From Endomicrobium sp. (GTDB lineage: Bacteria > Elusimicrobiota > Endomicrobiia > Endomicrobiales > Endomicrobiaceae): 10,438 nucleotides of DNA. Shown here piece by piece: positions 1 through 6,694 of the stretch. Location: positions 1 through 10,438 of the forward strand of contig JAISDI010000007.1 in NCBI GenBank assembly GCA_031264895.1. The letters run 5' to 3'. The stretch's first letter is position 1; every line of letters begins with the position of its first letter. The notes beneath the pieces were generated by a model. That model had not been told where the DNA came from. It did not search any database and worked only from the letters and a program-made list of their open reading frames with translations. The position numbers and the translations under genes are program-made.

Positions 1-1575
1 ACAAGTAATATGGCTGTAAGTTCCGGCGGAGCGGTTTTTGCTGCCGGCAATTCAAATGTAAATTTTACAAGCTCAACGGCGAATTTTACAAGAAATATGG
101 CAATTGGCGGCGGCGCGGTTTTTGCTTATAGCGCTTCAAATATAAATTTTATGAATGCAGCGGTGAATTTTGCAAGTAATACGGCAGTTGGCGGCGGAGC
201 AATTTCCGCTTCTAATAATTCAAATATAAATTTTGCCGGTTCAACGGTGAATTTTACAAGCAATACGGCAGTCGGTGGCGGCGCGGTTTTTGCTTATAAT
301 TCAAATATAAACTTTGCGAGTTCAACAATAAATTTTACAAGTAACACGGCAGTAGGCGGAGGCGCGATTTTTGCTTATGGCGCTTCAAATATAAATTTTA
401 CAAGCGTAACGGTAAATTTTATAAACAATATGACGGCAGGTTATGAAGGCGGAGAAATTCCTATTGAAGTTGAAGGCAGTGTAGGCGGGGCGGTTTGTGC
501 CGCTGCCGGTTCTAATGTAAATTTCATATACGCAATAGTGAATTTTGCAGGCAATACGGCAAACAGTTCCGCAACAGTGGTTGACGGTATGGGTAGTTCG
601 GGCGGGGCGGTTTATGCTTATGACGGCTCGAATGTAAATTTCACAAGCTCAACGGTGAATTTTGTAAATAATATGGCGGTAAATTCCGGCGGAGCGATCT
701 CTGCGAATATTTCATCAGAGGTAAATTTTACAAGCGCAACGGTGAATTTTACAAACAATGAGGCAGGTCTCGGCGGGGCGGTTTATGCTGCCAACGGTTC
801 GAATATAAATTTTACAAGCTCAACGGTGAACTTTACAAGCAATACGGCAAATAATGGCGGCGGCGCAATTTACTTTGACGCTGCCGCAAGTTTTATTGAG
901 TCCGATATAGTTTTTAGAGGCAATAGATCCGAAATAAACGGCGGAGCGATATATCTCAATGAAAATGGCTCAATAGATTTTGGCAGTTCCGATATAACTG
1001 CTGAGGAAAACGTAGCGGTCAGTTCCGGCGGGTTTTTATATTCAACGGGAAACAGAAATATCGATATAAATTTGGATAAGATCCATTTGGCAAGCAATAC
1101 GGCGGCAGCCGGAGGAACGTTTTACGGGCAAAGCGGAACGACATTTACGTTTACGGCTGCAAATTCAAACATAACAAACAGCAGCGCAAGCCGCGCCGGC
1201 GGATACATAGCGCTCGGAGAAAACGGGACAGGAGATTTTAGAAGCACGGTATTGACAGCTTCTGGAAATAGCGCGCAAAAAGGCGGATTTATGTATTTGG
1301 CCGGCGCAAATGCATTGTTTGATAAAGCAGAATTTGAAAATAACCAAGCGCAAAAAGGCGGAGCGATAGCATTATTAAACGGCGCAACAATAGAATTTTC
1401 GGGCAGTGAAGGAATATTTAGAAACAATACGGCAACAGAATACGGCGGAGCGATATACGCAAACGGTGAAAACGGAAATAATAAAAAAGCGGTGATGTCG
1501 GTGTTAAGCGGAAATGTGATATTTGAAGGCAATATTGCAAACGGCGAGGCAAACGATATATATTTGGGAGAACAT
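1..1575 (+). repeat. Intragenic Pmp-type tandem repeats
   Basis: About 17 in-frame units, mostly 75-90 bases long, make up the passenger. Each reads roughly NNxAxxGGAIYxxxxSxxNFxxSTVNF at protein level. The first ten units (to about base 880) are also very similar as DNA, sharing stretches such as ACAAGCTCAACGGTGAA and ACAAGCAATACGGCA. From about base 880 the units diverge (GGF, GGT and GGY replace GGA). This gradient suggests recent duplication or recombination in the 5' part. Two units are longer, carrying insertions near bases 436-490 and 565-600. Confidence 0.9.
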
Positions 1576-3654
1576 ACAAATTTTGAATTAATAATAGATT
1601 CGATCAGCGTAGTCAGTATGGACGGAGGAATAAAGGGAATAGAAAACAGTATATTCACAAAAACCGGACTGGGAAAACTGGAGCTGTCGAATAATTCGAT
1701 AAATAAATATTACGGAAATTTTAAGATAGAACAGGGCACAGTAGAAGCGGCAAGCGCGGAAATAACATTCGGCAAGCTGGATATAGAAGCCAACGGGATA
1801 TATAGTTTGATAAACGGCAATGCTTCGCAGTCGACGTATACGGGAGAAACAAATATAAAAGGCACATTGGAAATAGACGCAGATCTGGATACTTATAGAG
1901 CGGATATGCTCAAAGCTGCGCTAAACAGCGCAAATGTGGATTTAAAAAGTACGAGCAAATTGAAACTTAATATATATGGAGCAAACAGGAATATCGGCGA
2001 GAATGTTATAACTATAATAGAGACGCAAGGTAAAGTGAACGGAAAATTCAGCAATGATCCGTTTGCAGAACTGGGATATGTAAGAGAAATCGGCGGCAAA
2101 AATCCTGACCTTGTATATTACGATGACAGGGTCGATATAGTAATGATAAGAGGATCGAATTTTGAAAAGGAATTTGGAAATTTGACGCACAATCAAACTG
2201 AAATTGCAAGGAGCGCGGACACAATAACGGCGGGAATGGGGCAGAGAGCCGGACTCAGCGGCGAGTTTTTAGAGGTAATGAATAAGATAGAAAGACTTGA
2301 AAGGTTAGAAGAAAAGAAAAGAGCTTTGGACGAGTTAGCAGGCTCGGAAATAGCAAATATATTAAGCGCAGGAGCGTATGGATACGGACATGAAGAAATA
2401 TTTGAAAGGTTACAGCCTAGAATGAATGAAGATAATAAAATATTAAAGAGTATGTGGGGGCAGGCGTATTCGTATGGACGCGATAATGACAGTGATGAAA
2501 ATTCGGTAAAAGAATTCAAAATAAGCGGATACGGAATAGGAGCCGGAGCGGATTTAGTAGTTTTGGAAAACAAAATAGCTGGCGTGTACGGATCATATGA
2601 AAAAAGCGCCGCAAAGCAGGGAAAAAGCAAGGCAGACATAGAAGCGCTGGGAATAGGATTATACGGCGGGTGGTTTGGAGAGGATGTGGATGTAAAAGCA
2701 AGAGTATACGGCGGGAAACTACAGTATAAAATAGACAGAGTATTAGAATTGTTGGAAGAGAGAGCACAAGGAGAAACTGAAGGATATAATGTAAAAATGG
2801 ATTTGCTTGGGCAATATAATATATGGGTAAACGACGAAATAAGCATATCGCCGTATGGGCATATAAAAGGCGGATATGTAAAAAATTCTGCGATGAAAGA
2901 TAAAGGAAGAGGCGGAGCAAATATGGAAGTGTACGATGACAGTTACGCGAGGCTGGAAACAAGATTCGGAGTAGGAATAAATTATGCGGCGATAGAGAAT
3001 TTGGTAGTATACGCAAAGGTGTCGGGAGGATATCTGGCAGCGGGAGAAAGAGCGGAGTACAAGGGAGAATTTATAGATACGGGAGAAGAGATGAATATAT
3101 GGGGAGCGCAAGGGGGAAAAGCATCTTTCGGAGCGGGAATAGGAGCGGAGTATGAAATAACGGAGAAATGGAGCGTATACGCAAATATAAGCGGAAATTA
3201 TTTTGACAGCGGTAAAGAGTATTACGGAAATGCGGGAGTTAATTATAGTTTTATGACAGGCAAGAAAGAAAAAGCGGCAGAAGAGAAAGAACCGAAAGAG
3301 ATAAGAGAAAAGCCGATGACAAAAAAGTATAAGCTCAACGTTGCAAATTTTAGTCCGAATGAATATTTATTGACTGAAGAATCGAAAGAAATAATAGCAA
3401 GAGAAGCCAATGAGATAAAGAAATACAGTTACGATTTGATAACGGTGGCAGGTCATGCTGATTCGTCAGAGGATGACGATGTTGAGATGTTATCAAGGAA
3501 GAGAGCGGAAAGCGTGTATAAAGAATTTTTGTTAAACGGAATACCTGTAGGGAAAGTAGGATTTATAGGATACGGTTCAAGAATACCAGTTGCGCCAAAC
3601 GATACGGATGAAGGAAGAGCAACAAATAGAAGAACTGAAATATATATAGAGTGA
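1..3654 (+). CDS. Pmp-like autotransporter with C-terminal OmpA-like domain (5' end outside window)
   Basis: This is the C-terminal part of a large surface protein. The frame is open from base 1, and the first codons (T-S-N-M-A) continue the repeat pattern, so the ATG at base 10 is internal and the true start lies upstream. Numbering from that Met, residues 1-520 are about 17 repeats of 25-40 residues with 13 GGA[IV] and 13 FxxN motifs, the hallmark of chlamydial polymorphic membrane proteins and of a beta-helix passenger. Residues 520-740 are a non-repetitive passenger. Residues 772-805 (starting ALDELAGSEI) resemble the linker helix that precedes autotransporter barrels. Residues 815-1081 (MWGQAYSYG to GVNYSF) are the outer-membrane barrel. 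A charged linker at about 1084-1103 leads to an OmpA-like domain (1105-1214) with D1151, R1165 and the ending GRATNRRTEI. The passenger should be surface-exposed and the OmpA domain periplasmic, binding peptidoglycan. Adhesion or host contact is inference only. Confidence 0.88.
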   Translation, partial: TSNMAVSSGGAVFAAGNSNVNFTSSTANFTRNMAIGGGAVFAYSASNINFMNAAVNFASNTAVGGGAISASNNSNINFAGSTVNFTSNTAVGGGAVFAYNSNINFASSTINFTSNTAVGGGAIFAYGASNINFTSVTVNFINNMTAGYEGGEIPIEVEGSVGGAVCAAAGSNVNFIYAIVNFAGNTANSSATVVDGMGSSGGAVYAYDGSNVNFTSSTVNFVNNMAVNSGGAISANISSEVNFTSATVNFTNNEAGLGGAVYAANGSNINFTSSTVNFTSNTANNGGGAIYFDAAASFIESDIVFRGNRSEINGGAIYLNENGSIDFGSSDITAEENVAVSSGGFLYSTGNRNIDINLDKIHLASNTAAAGGTFYGQSGTTFTFTAANSNITNSSASRAGGYIALGENGTGDFRSTVLTASGNSAQKGGFMYLAGANALFDKAEFENNQAQKGGAIALLNGATIEFSGSEGIFRNNTATEYGGAIYANGENGNNKKAVMSVLSGNVIFEGNIANGEANDIYLGEHTNFELIIDSISVVSMDGGIKGIENSIFTKTGLGKLELSNNSINKYYGNFKIEQGTVEAASAEITFGKLDIEANGIYSLINGNASQSTYTGETNIKGTLEIDADLDTYRADMLKAALNSANVDLKSTSKLKLNIYGANRNIGENVITIIETQGKVNGKFSNDPFAELGYVREIGGKNPDLVYYDDRVDIVMIRGSNFEKEFGNLTHNQTEIARSADTITAGMGQRAGLSGEFLEVMNKIERLERLEEKKRALDELAGSEIANILSAGAYGYGHEEIFERLQPRMNEDNKILKSMWGQAYSYGRDNDSDENSVKEFKISGYGIGAGADLVVLENKIAGVYGSYEKSAAKQGKSKADIEALGIGLYGGWFGEDVDVKARVYGGKLQYKIDRVLELLEERAQGETEGYNVKMDLLGQYNIWVNDEISISPYGHIKGGYVKNSAMKDKGRGGANMEVYDDSYARLETRFGVGINYAAIENLVVYAKVSGGYLAAGERAEYKGEFIDTGEEMNIWGAQGGKASFGAGIGAEYEITEKWSVYANISGNYFDSGKEYYGNAGVNYSFMTGKKEKAAEEKEPKEIREKPMTKKYKLNVANFSPNEYLLTEESKEIIAREANEIKKYSYDLITVAGHADSSEDDDVEMLSRKRAESVYKEFLLNGIPVGKVGFIGYGSRIPVAPNDTDEGRATNRRTEIYIE

Positions 3655-3668
3655 CCCTTATTAATTAT

Positions 3669-3695
3669 TAATTAGTAGTTAGTAATTAGTAATTA
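3669..3695. repeat. TAGTAAT heptamer array, copy 1
   Basis: An AT-rich stretch with a 7-base period, containing TAATTAGTAGTTAGTAAT and further TAGTAAT units, starts within 15 bases of the surface-protein stop codon. It matches the array at 10103-10129 at 26 of 27 positions. Partial units recur at 3750-3761 and 4090-4096. It has no coding potential. Heptamer arrays of this sort (short tandemly repeated repetitive sequences) are known from cyanobacterial intergenic regions; any relation is only by analogy. Confidence 0.75.
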
Positions 3696-3761
3696 ACGAC
3701 AAAGGCAACTACTTAACGACAATAATGACTGTCCCGCAGAATACAATTGTTAATTAGTAAT

Positions 3762-3787
3762 TATAGCAAAACAGCTTAACGTTGTCT
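3762..3787 (+). repeat. Left terminal inverted repeat of the candidate MITE
   Basis: A 26-base arm beginning TATAGCAAAACAGCT and ending AACGTTGTCT. It is the reverse complement of 4064-4089 with a single mismatch (T at 3777). Confidence 0.8.
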
Positions 3788-3804
3788 CTTTTCTAAAACT
3801 TCAG

Positions 3805-3895
3805 GAATTCCCAATGTGGAAAATCGGAAACTCCTCTTTTTTTAAACCCGAATTCCCCGATTCCAAAAAATCGGAAATTCCCCCTTTTTTTTAAA
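3805..3895. repeat. Two diverged direct repeats with hairpins inside the element
   Basis: Copy A (3805-3846) and copy B (3850-3895) share the order GAATTCCC, ATCGGAAA, CTCC or CCCC, a T-run, then AAA. Copy B folds into a near-perfect hairpin (arms about 3850-3862 and 3869-3880), followed by CCCCC and eight T, so it might end transcription of the upstream gene. A second stem, CCCCCTTT with AAAGGGGG, spans 3880-3900. Terminator function is only a possibility, because the T-run is separated from the first stem by C residues. Confidence 0.55.
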
Positions 3896-4063
3896 GGGGG
3901 TGGACGCGGAGCGGACGGGGGATTTAGCCAAAGGCTCTGACGGGATATTCCGCAAAGCGCTTATGGTGTATCAACACGGGGCAGGCTGCTAAGGAATTAC
4001 AGCATTTAATAATATTCGGGTGATGACAACAGTCCCCACACCGTTGTGATTGCGGCCATCCGG

Positions 4064-4089
4064 AGACAACGTTTAGCTGTTTTGCTATA
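4064..4089 (-). repeat. Right terminal inverted repeat of the candidate MITE
   Basis: The mirror arm of 3762-3787, reading AGACAACGTTT at its inner end and TTTTGCTATA at its outer end. It stops 45 bases before the start codon of the next gene, so the element end could influence that gene's transcription. Confidence 0.8.
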
Positions 4090-4134
4090 GTAATTAAGTT
4101 ATATTTCTTTGATAACAACAAAGGTGGATATATT

Positions 4135-4848
4135 ATGAAAAAAGCATTGATGGTTTTAATTTTATCGTTTGTTATAACGCCTGTTTTTGCAGAAGTTTTT
4201 ACGCTCGAAAATTTCCTTGAAGAAAGGAGTTCGAATAAAGCGGCGTTCGACGATAAATATTTAAATAAAGATATTGTTCTTGAGGGAAAAATATCAGAAA
4301 TAGAAACTAAAGAAGGTAAATACTATGCGGCGCTTGGCGCAAAATTAAGCCGCATAATTTTTGTTTTTAATAAAAAAGACGATATTTTAAAGATAAAAAT
4401 TAATGACAATGTGAAAATTGGCGGAGTATACAAAAATGTTTTAAAGTATAACCGAAAACTTCTTGGCGTACAAACTCTTATAGAGACACCTGTAATAGAA
4501 GATTGTAAGGTAATAGAGATATTGGAAGCAGAGCCGCCGGTCGAAAATGAAGGAACAGGTTTTGATGCGTCCGATGCAAGTTTTGAATATCCGTATTATA
4601 CGGATATAGTAATAAGGAAAGTAAGTAGATTTTGGCCGTTTGCAGAAAGTTCAGAAGGTCTCAGCGCTGTTGTGTATTTTAAGATATTAAAAAATGGAGC
4701 CGTTACTGATATAGAAATTAAAGATTCATCAGGTGACAAAGGTTTTAATGAAAAAGCACAAAAGGCTGTTAAGTCAGCCGCTCCATTTCCACCGCTTCCT
4801 GAAGGTTATAAAAAAGATTTTTTAGATTTCTATTATGAGTTTAAATAG
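4135..4848 (+). CDS. Secreted protein with OB-fold-like and TonB-type C-terminal domains
   Basis: This 237-residue protein begins with a clear Sec signal peptide (MKKALMVLILSFVITPVFA, cleavage expected after A19), so it acts in the periplasm or envelope. Residues 45-118 look like a small beta-barrel of the tRNA_anti-like/OB type (KDIVLEGKISEIE, then NVKIGGVYK). After an acidic linker (about 119-150), residues 152-236 look like a TonB/TolA-family C-terminal domain: VVYFKILKNGAVTDIEIKDSSGD, then AVKSAAPFPPLP. Ordinary TonB has an N-terminal membrane anchor and a proline-rich spacer; neither is retained here, so energy coupling is unlikely and a structural or binding role is more likely. The start is supported by AGGTGG seven bases upstream. 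The exact role is unknown. It stands alone between the candidate MITE and the rpsF promoter, and no strong terminator follows it. Confidence 0.82.
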   Translation: MKKALMVLILSFVITPVFAEVFTLENFLEERSSNKAAFDDKYLNKDIVLEGKISEIETKEGKYYAALGAKLSRIIFVFNKKDDILKIKINDNVKIGGVYKNVLKYNRKLLGVQTLIETPVIEDCKVIEILEAEPPVENEGTGFDASDASFEYPYYTDIVIRKVSRFWPFAESSEGLSAVVYFKILKNGAVTDIEIKDSSGDKGFNEKAQKAVKSAAPFPPLPEGYKKDFLDFYYEFK

Positions 4849-4900
4849 AAGAAGCAACGTTGTCTTGTAGTTGTAATCGTAATGCAGCAACTGACATAAA

Positions 4901-4935
4901 TATACCATTTGCATTAATATATTGAATTTGGTATA
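4901..4935. promoter_or_regulatory. Inverted repeat overlapping the rpsF promoter
   Basis: TATACCA (4901-4907) and TGGTATA (4929-4935) are 7-base inverted arms centred near 4918, between the -35 and -10 boxes. The right arm overlaps the -10 box. This geometry suits a repressor operator, but short AT-rich arms can arise by chance. Confidence 0.3.
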
Positions 4936-4937
4936 AC
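4909..4937 (+). promoter_or_regulatory. Sigma-70-type promoter for the rpsF operon
   Basis: TTGCAT (4909-4914) and TATAAC (4932-4937) are separated by 17 bases, which is the ideal spacing. Transcription would begin near 4944 and give a leader of about 85 bases before rpsF. It lies in the only gap upstream of the ribosomal protein cluster. Confidence 0.65.
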
Positions 4938-4959
4938 AGTAAACCTGAAACTTTGCTTT

Positions 4960-5029
4960 ATGCTTTGGCATGAGGCTAAACCCTGTGGGAAAAAGTCCCA
5001 AGGGAAACCCAGAAAGGAGGTGTAATCAC
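4960..5029 (+). promoter_or_regulatory. Structured leader of the rpsF mRNA
   Basis: The leader can form a two-part stem: CCCT (4981-4984) with AGGG (5001-5004), and GGGA (4987-4990) with TCCC (4996-4999) around an AAAAG loop. A small ATGC/GCAT stem lies before it, at 4960-4971. A strong Shine-Dalgarno AAAGGAGG (5013-5020) follows. In several bacteria the S6:S18 complex represses its own operon by binding the rpsF leader. That regulation is plausible here, but I cannot match the known CCG-containing site. Confidence 0.35.
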
Positions 5030-5401
5030 ATGAACTACGAGAGCACATTTATTTGCTCTCCGGAATTGTCCGCAGAAAAAGTGGAAGAACTTACCGGAAA
5101 AGTATCAAAAATCATTGAATCTTCAAACGGCGCCATTAAAGCGGTGCAAAAACTCGGCAAAAAAAGACTTGCGTATCCTATAAACAAGTTCCGTGAAGGA
5201 AGTTATGTTTATATGGAGTTAAGCGGTAACGGCGAAACGGTTTCCGCGATGGAAAATTTTTTCAAACTTAATGACGGAGTCGTAAGATTTCTTACGGTTA
5301 AAGTCGAAAAGAAAAAAGCCGCGTCAAAACCCGAACCGAAAGCGGCTGCTCCGGAGGTAAAACAAAATGAACCAACAGCAGACCAGCCTACGCTTGCCTG
5401 A
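5030..5401 (+). CDS. rpsF: 30S ribosomal protein bS6
   Basis: A 123-residue bS6, which binds the central domain of 16S rRNA in the platform as a dimer with bS18. The family core is clear: MNYESTFICSPELS at the N-terminus, the strand GKKRLAYPINKFREGSYVYMEL, and NDGVVRFLTVKVEKK. After the core comes an Ala/Pro/Lys-rich tail of about 30 residues (KKKAASKPEPKAAAPEVKQN and onward). An in-frame ATG at 4970 exists, but the start at 5030 is preferred: it has AAAGGAGG nine bases upstream and gives the normal bS6 N-terminus. Its last 35 bases overlap the start of ssb in another frame, which suggests translational coupling. Confidence 0.96.
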   Translation: MNYESTFICSPELSAEKVEELTGKVSKIIESSNGAIKAVQKLGKKRLAYPINKFREGSYVYMELSGNGETVSAMENFFKLNDGVVRFLTVKVEKKKAASKPEPKAAAPEVKQNEPTADQPTLA

Positions 5402-5831
5402 GCAAAACAACGTCATTCTTGTGGGCAGGCTTGTAAGAGACCCCGAGCTGCGCCGCACGTCTACGGGAAAAGCCGTTTGTTCTTTTGACATAGCTATAAG
5501 CAGGAGATACAAAGATCAAGCCAGCGGCGAATGGAAAGACGCGGATCCGACTTATGTTCCGATCATTGTATGGGGAGATCAGGCTGAAAGATGCGGCGAT
5601 CGTTTAAAAAAAGGCGCTCCCGTGCATGTTGAAGGCAGGCTCCAGACAAATAAATGGGAACAGGACGGACAAAAAAGAAGCCGTCTTGAAGTTATAGCTT
5701 CAAGAGTACAGTTTCTTTCGATAGTAAAACAGGAATCTGCAATAGTAGGCGCAAAACCGCCGCTTGAAGATTCAAATTATGCGCCCGCGGCTAACATTTC
5801 GGGCGACGAAGACGAAGATATACCGTTTTAA
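5367..5831 (+). CDS. ssb: Single-stranded DNA-binding protein
   Basis: A 154-residue SSB that coats single-stranded DNA during replication, repair and recombination. An OB-fold spans about residues 12-112 (NVILVGRLVRDPELRRTSTG, VPIIVWGDQAERC, and GAPVHVEGRLQTNKWEQDGQ). The protein ends in the acidic tip GDEDEDIPF, the standard peptide for docking partner proteins. The tail between is short (about 35 residues). The start lies inside rpsF, with GGAGG nine bases upstream (5353-5357). Position between rpsF and rpsR is the classic arrangement. Confidence 0.97.
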   Translation: MNQQQTSLRLPEQNNVILVGRLVRDPELRRTSTGKAVCSFDIAISRRYKDQASGEWKDADPTYVPIIVWGDQAERCGDRLKKGAPVHVEGRLQTNKWEQDGQKRSRLEVIASRVQFLSIVKQESAIVGAKPPLEDSNYAPAANISGDEDEDIPF

Positions 5832-5848
5832 ACGGTTGGAGGAATAAA

Positions 5849-6145
5849 ATGGCATTTATAAAAAGACCTGCCGGACACGGTTCAAAACCCGGAGCTGAAG
5901 GCGCTCCGCGTTCCGGCGGAAAGTTCAAAAAGGGCGGCCCGATAAGAAAAAAAGTCTGCCGTTTTTGCGCTGATAAAGTTGAAATAGATTATAAAAACGT
6001 AAGTATGCTCAGCGCTTTTATCACAGAAAGAGGCAAAATTCTTTCGGGGCGCGTAACCGGCACGTGCGCAAAACATCAAAGAGAACTTGATACGGCGATA
6101 AAAAGAGCAAGAATGCTTGCGTTAGTACCTTTTACGGTCAATTAA
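5849..6145 (+). CDS. rpsR: 30S ribosomal protein bS18, zinc-binding type
   Basis: A 98-residue bS18, partner of bS6 in the 30S platform. Residues 1-33 are a basic, Gly-rich extension (MAFIKRPAGHGSKPG and on) before the conserved core KVCRFCADKVEIDYKN. C37 and C40 with C73 and H76 (GTCAKHQREL) form a likely zinc site, the C+ form of this protein. The core ends in RARMLALVPF. GGAGG lies six bases before the ATG (5838-5842). It follows ssb by 17 bases. Confidence 0.96.
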   Translation: MAFIKRPAGHGSKPGAEGAPRSGGKFKKGGPIRKKVCRFCADKVEIDYKNVSMLSAFITERGKILSGRVTGTCAKHQRELDTAIKRARMLALVPFTVN

Positions 6146-6176
6146 TAAAGGCAACGCAGGTACACGGAGGAAACAA

Positions 6177-6626
6177 ATGAAAGTTATATTAAGGTCCGAC
6201 ATTACAAATGTTGGCCGTCAAGGCGAGATAAAAGACGTTTCCGCAGGTTTTGCGAGAAACTATCTTGTGCCGCAGAACCTCGCGATGGAAGCTACTCCCC
6301 AGAACATGAAAGTATGGGAAAGAGAAAAAGTAAAGCTTGAAAAGCAGAGGGACGAAATAATAAATAAATCCAAAGAAATCGCTTCCGGAATGGAAGCCGG
6401 AGAATTTGTAATAAAAGTTAAAGTCGGAGAAAACGGCAAAGTTTTCGGTTCCGTAACCGGCGCAAATATCGCGCGTATCTTGGAAGAAAAAGGTTTTGAA
6501 GTAAATAAAAGGGATATTCTTCTTTCGGACAGCATAAAAGAACTCGGAAATTATGAAATAAGCGTAAGACTTCACCCTGAAGTTACCGCAAAAATAAAAC
6601 TTTCCGTAATCAGCGAAAAAGAATAA
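6177..6626 (+). CDS. rplI: 50S ribosomal protein bL9
   Basis: A 149-residue bL9, the usual full length. The N-terminal rRNA-binding domain (MKVILRSDITNVGRQGEIKDVSAGFARNYLVPQNLAMEAT) is followed by a long charged helix (about 45-75) and a C-terminal domain (about 76-149) with GKVFGSVTGANIARIL and the ending VRLHPEVTAKIKLSVI. The Shine-Dalgarno CGGAGG precedes the start. It is the last gene before a strong terminator. Confidence 0.96.
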   Translation: MKVILRSDITNVGRQGEIKDVSAGFARNYLVPQNLAMEATPQNMKVWEREKVKLEKQRDEIINKSKEIASGMEAGEFVIKVKVGENGKVFGSVTGANIARILEEKGFEVNKRDILLSDSIKELGNYEISVRLHPEVTAKIKLSVISEKE

Positions 6627-6641
6627 TAATTTTATATAATA

Positions 6642-6679
6642 AAGGTCTGCCGTCAATTGCCGGCAGACCTTATTTTTTT
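6642..6679 (+). terminator. Rho-independent terminator after rplI
   Basis: AAGGTCTGCCG (6642-6652) pairs perfectly over 11 bases with CGGCAGACCTT (6661-6671) around an 8-base loop, and A plus seven T follow (6672-6679). This should end most transcripts of the rpsF-ssb-rpsR-rplI operon, so dnaB needs readthrough or its own promoter. Confidence 0.93.
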
Positions 6680-6694
6680 AACGCGGGTATTTAA

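Larger units (their letters stand above)
3762..4089. mobile_element. Candidate MITE, 328 bp with 26-bp terminal inverted repeats
   Basis: The ends are inverted repeats (3762-3787 and 4064-4089, starting TATAGCAAAACAGCT) that match at 25 of 26 positions. Directly outside both ends lies GTAAT (3757-3761 and 4090-4094), a possible 5-bp target duplication; it can also be read as 7 bp, TAGTAAT. No transposase is encoded, so if mobile it would need a helper elsewhere. The interior has two diverged copies of a GAATTCCC...ATCGGAAA...TTTTTTTAAA module, G/C-rich hairpins, and a right half without recognised content. Caution: the flanks are the same heptamer that is already tandemly repeated nearby, so the apparent duplication could pre-date the element. 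Confidence 0.65.
3655..4134. other. 480-bp non-coding, repeat-rich region
   Basis: No convincing gene lies between the surface-protein stop codon and the next start. From left to right the region holds a heptamer array, a direct repeat TTAACGACAA (3693-3702 and 3713-3722), a 328-bp element with terminal inverted repeats (3762-4089), and a 45-bp leader with the Shine-Dalgarno sequence AGGTGG at 4122-4127. No clear promoter for the gene at 4135 could be assigned: TATATT at 4100-4105 is a possible -10 box, but no matching -35 is seen. Confidence 0.7.

Noticed and set aside
1..880. CRISPR-like regular repeats
   Set aside because: The periodic units are in one open frame, vary in length and lack unique spacers between identical repeats; they are protein repeats.
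1122..2846. Long antisense open frames opposite the surface-protein gene (for example 2193-2846 and 1122-1658)
   Set aside because: They arise because the coding strand is purine-rich and so gives few stops on the other strand. Their translations are low-complexity (Ser, Leu, Phe, Pro-rich) without domains or ribosome binding sites.
3880..4060. Possible housekeeping RNA (SRP, 6S, RNase P or tmRNA) in the G/C-richer part of the non-coding region
   Set aside because: None of the conserved core motifs of these RNAs could be recognised on either strand.
3924..4121. 65-codon open frame on the minus strand inside the candidate MITE
   Set aside because: It runs through the right terminal inverted repeat, has no convincing ribosome binding site and no recognisable domain. 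It might be a remnant, but nothing supports expression.
4856..4865. AACGTTGTCT after the secreted-protein gene, identical to the inner end of the MITE inverted repeat
   Set aside because: Only ten bases match and no second arm is found nearby; it is too short to call another element end.
4970..5029. Upstream ATG at 4970 as the rpsF start
   Set aside because: It would add 20 residues unlike bS6 and has no Shine-Dalgarno. The ATG at 5030 has AAAGGAGG and the family N-terminus.
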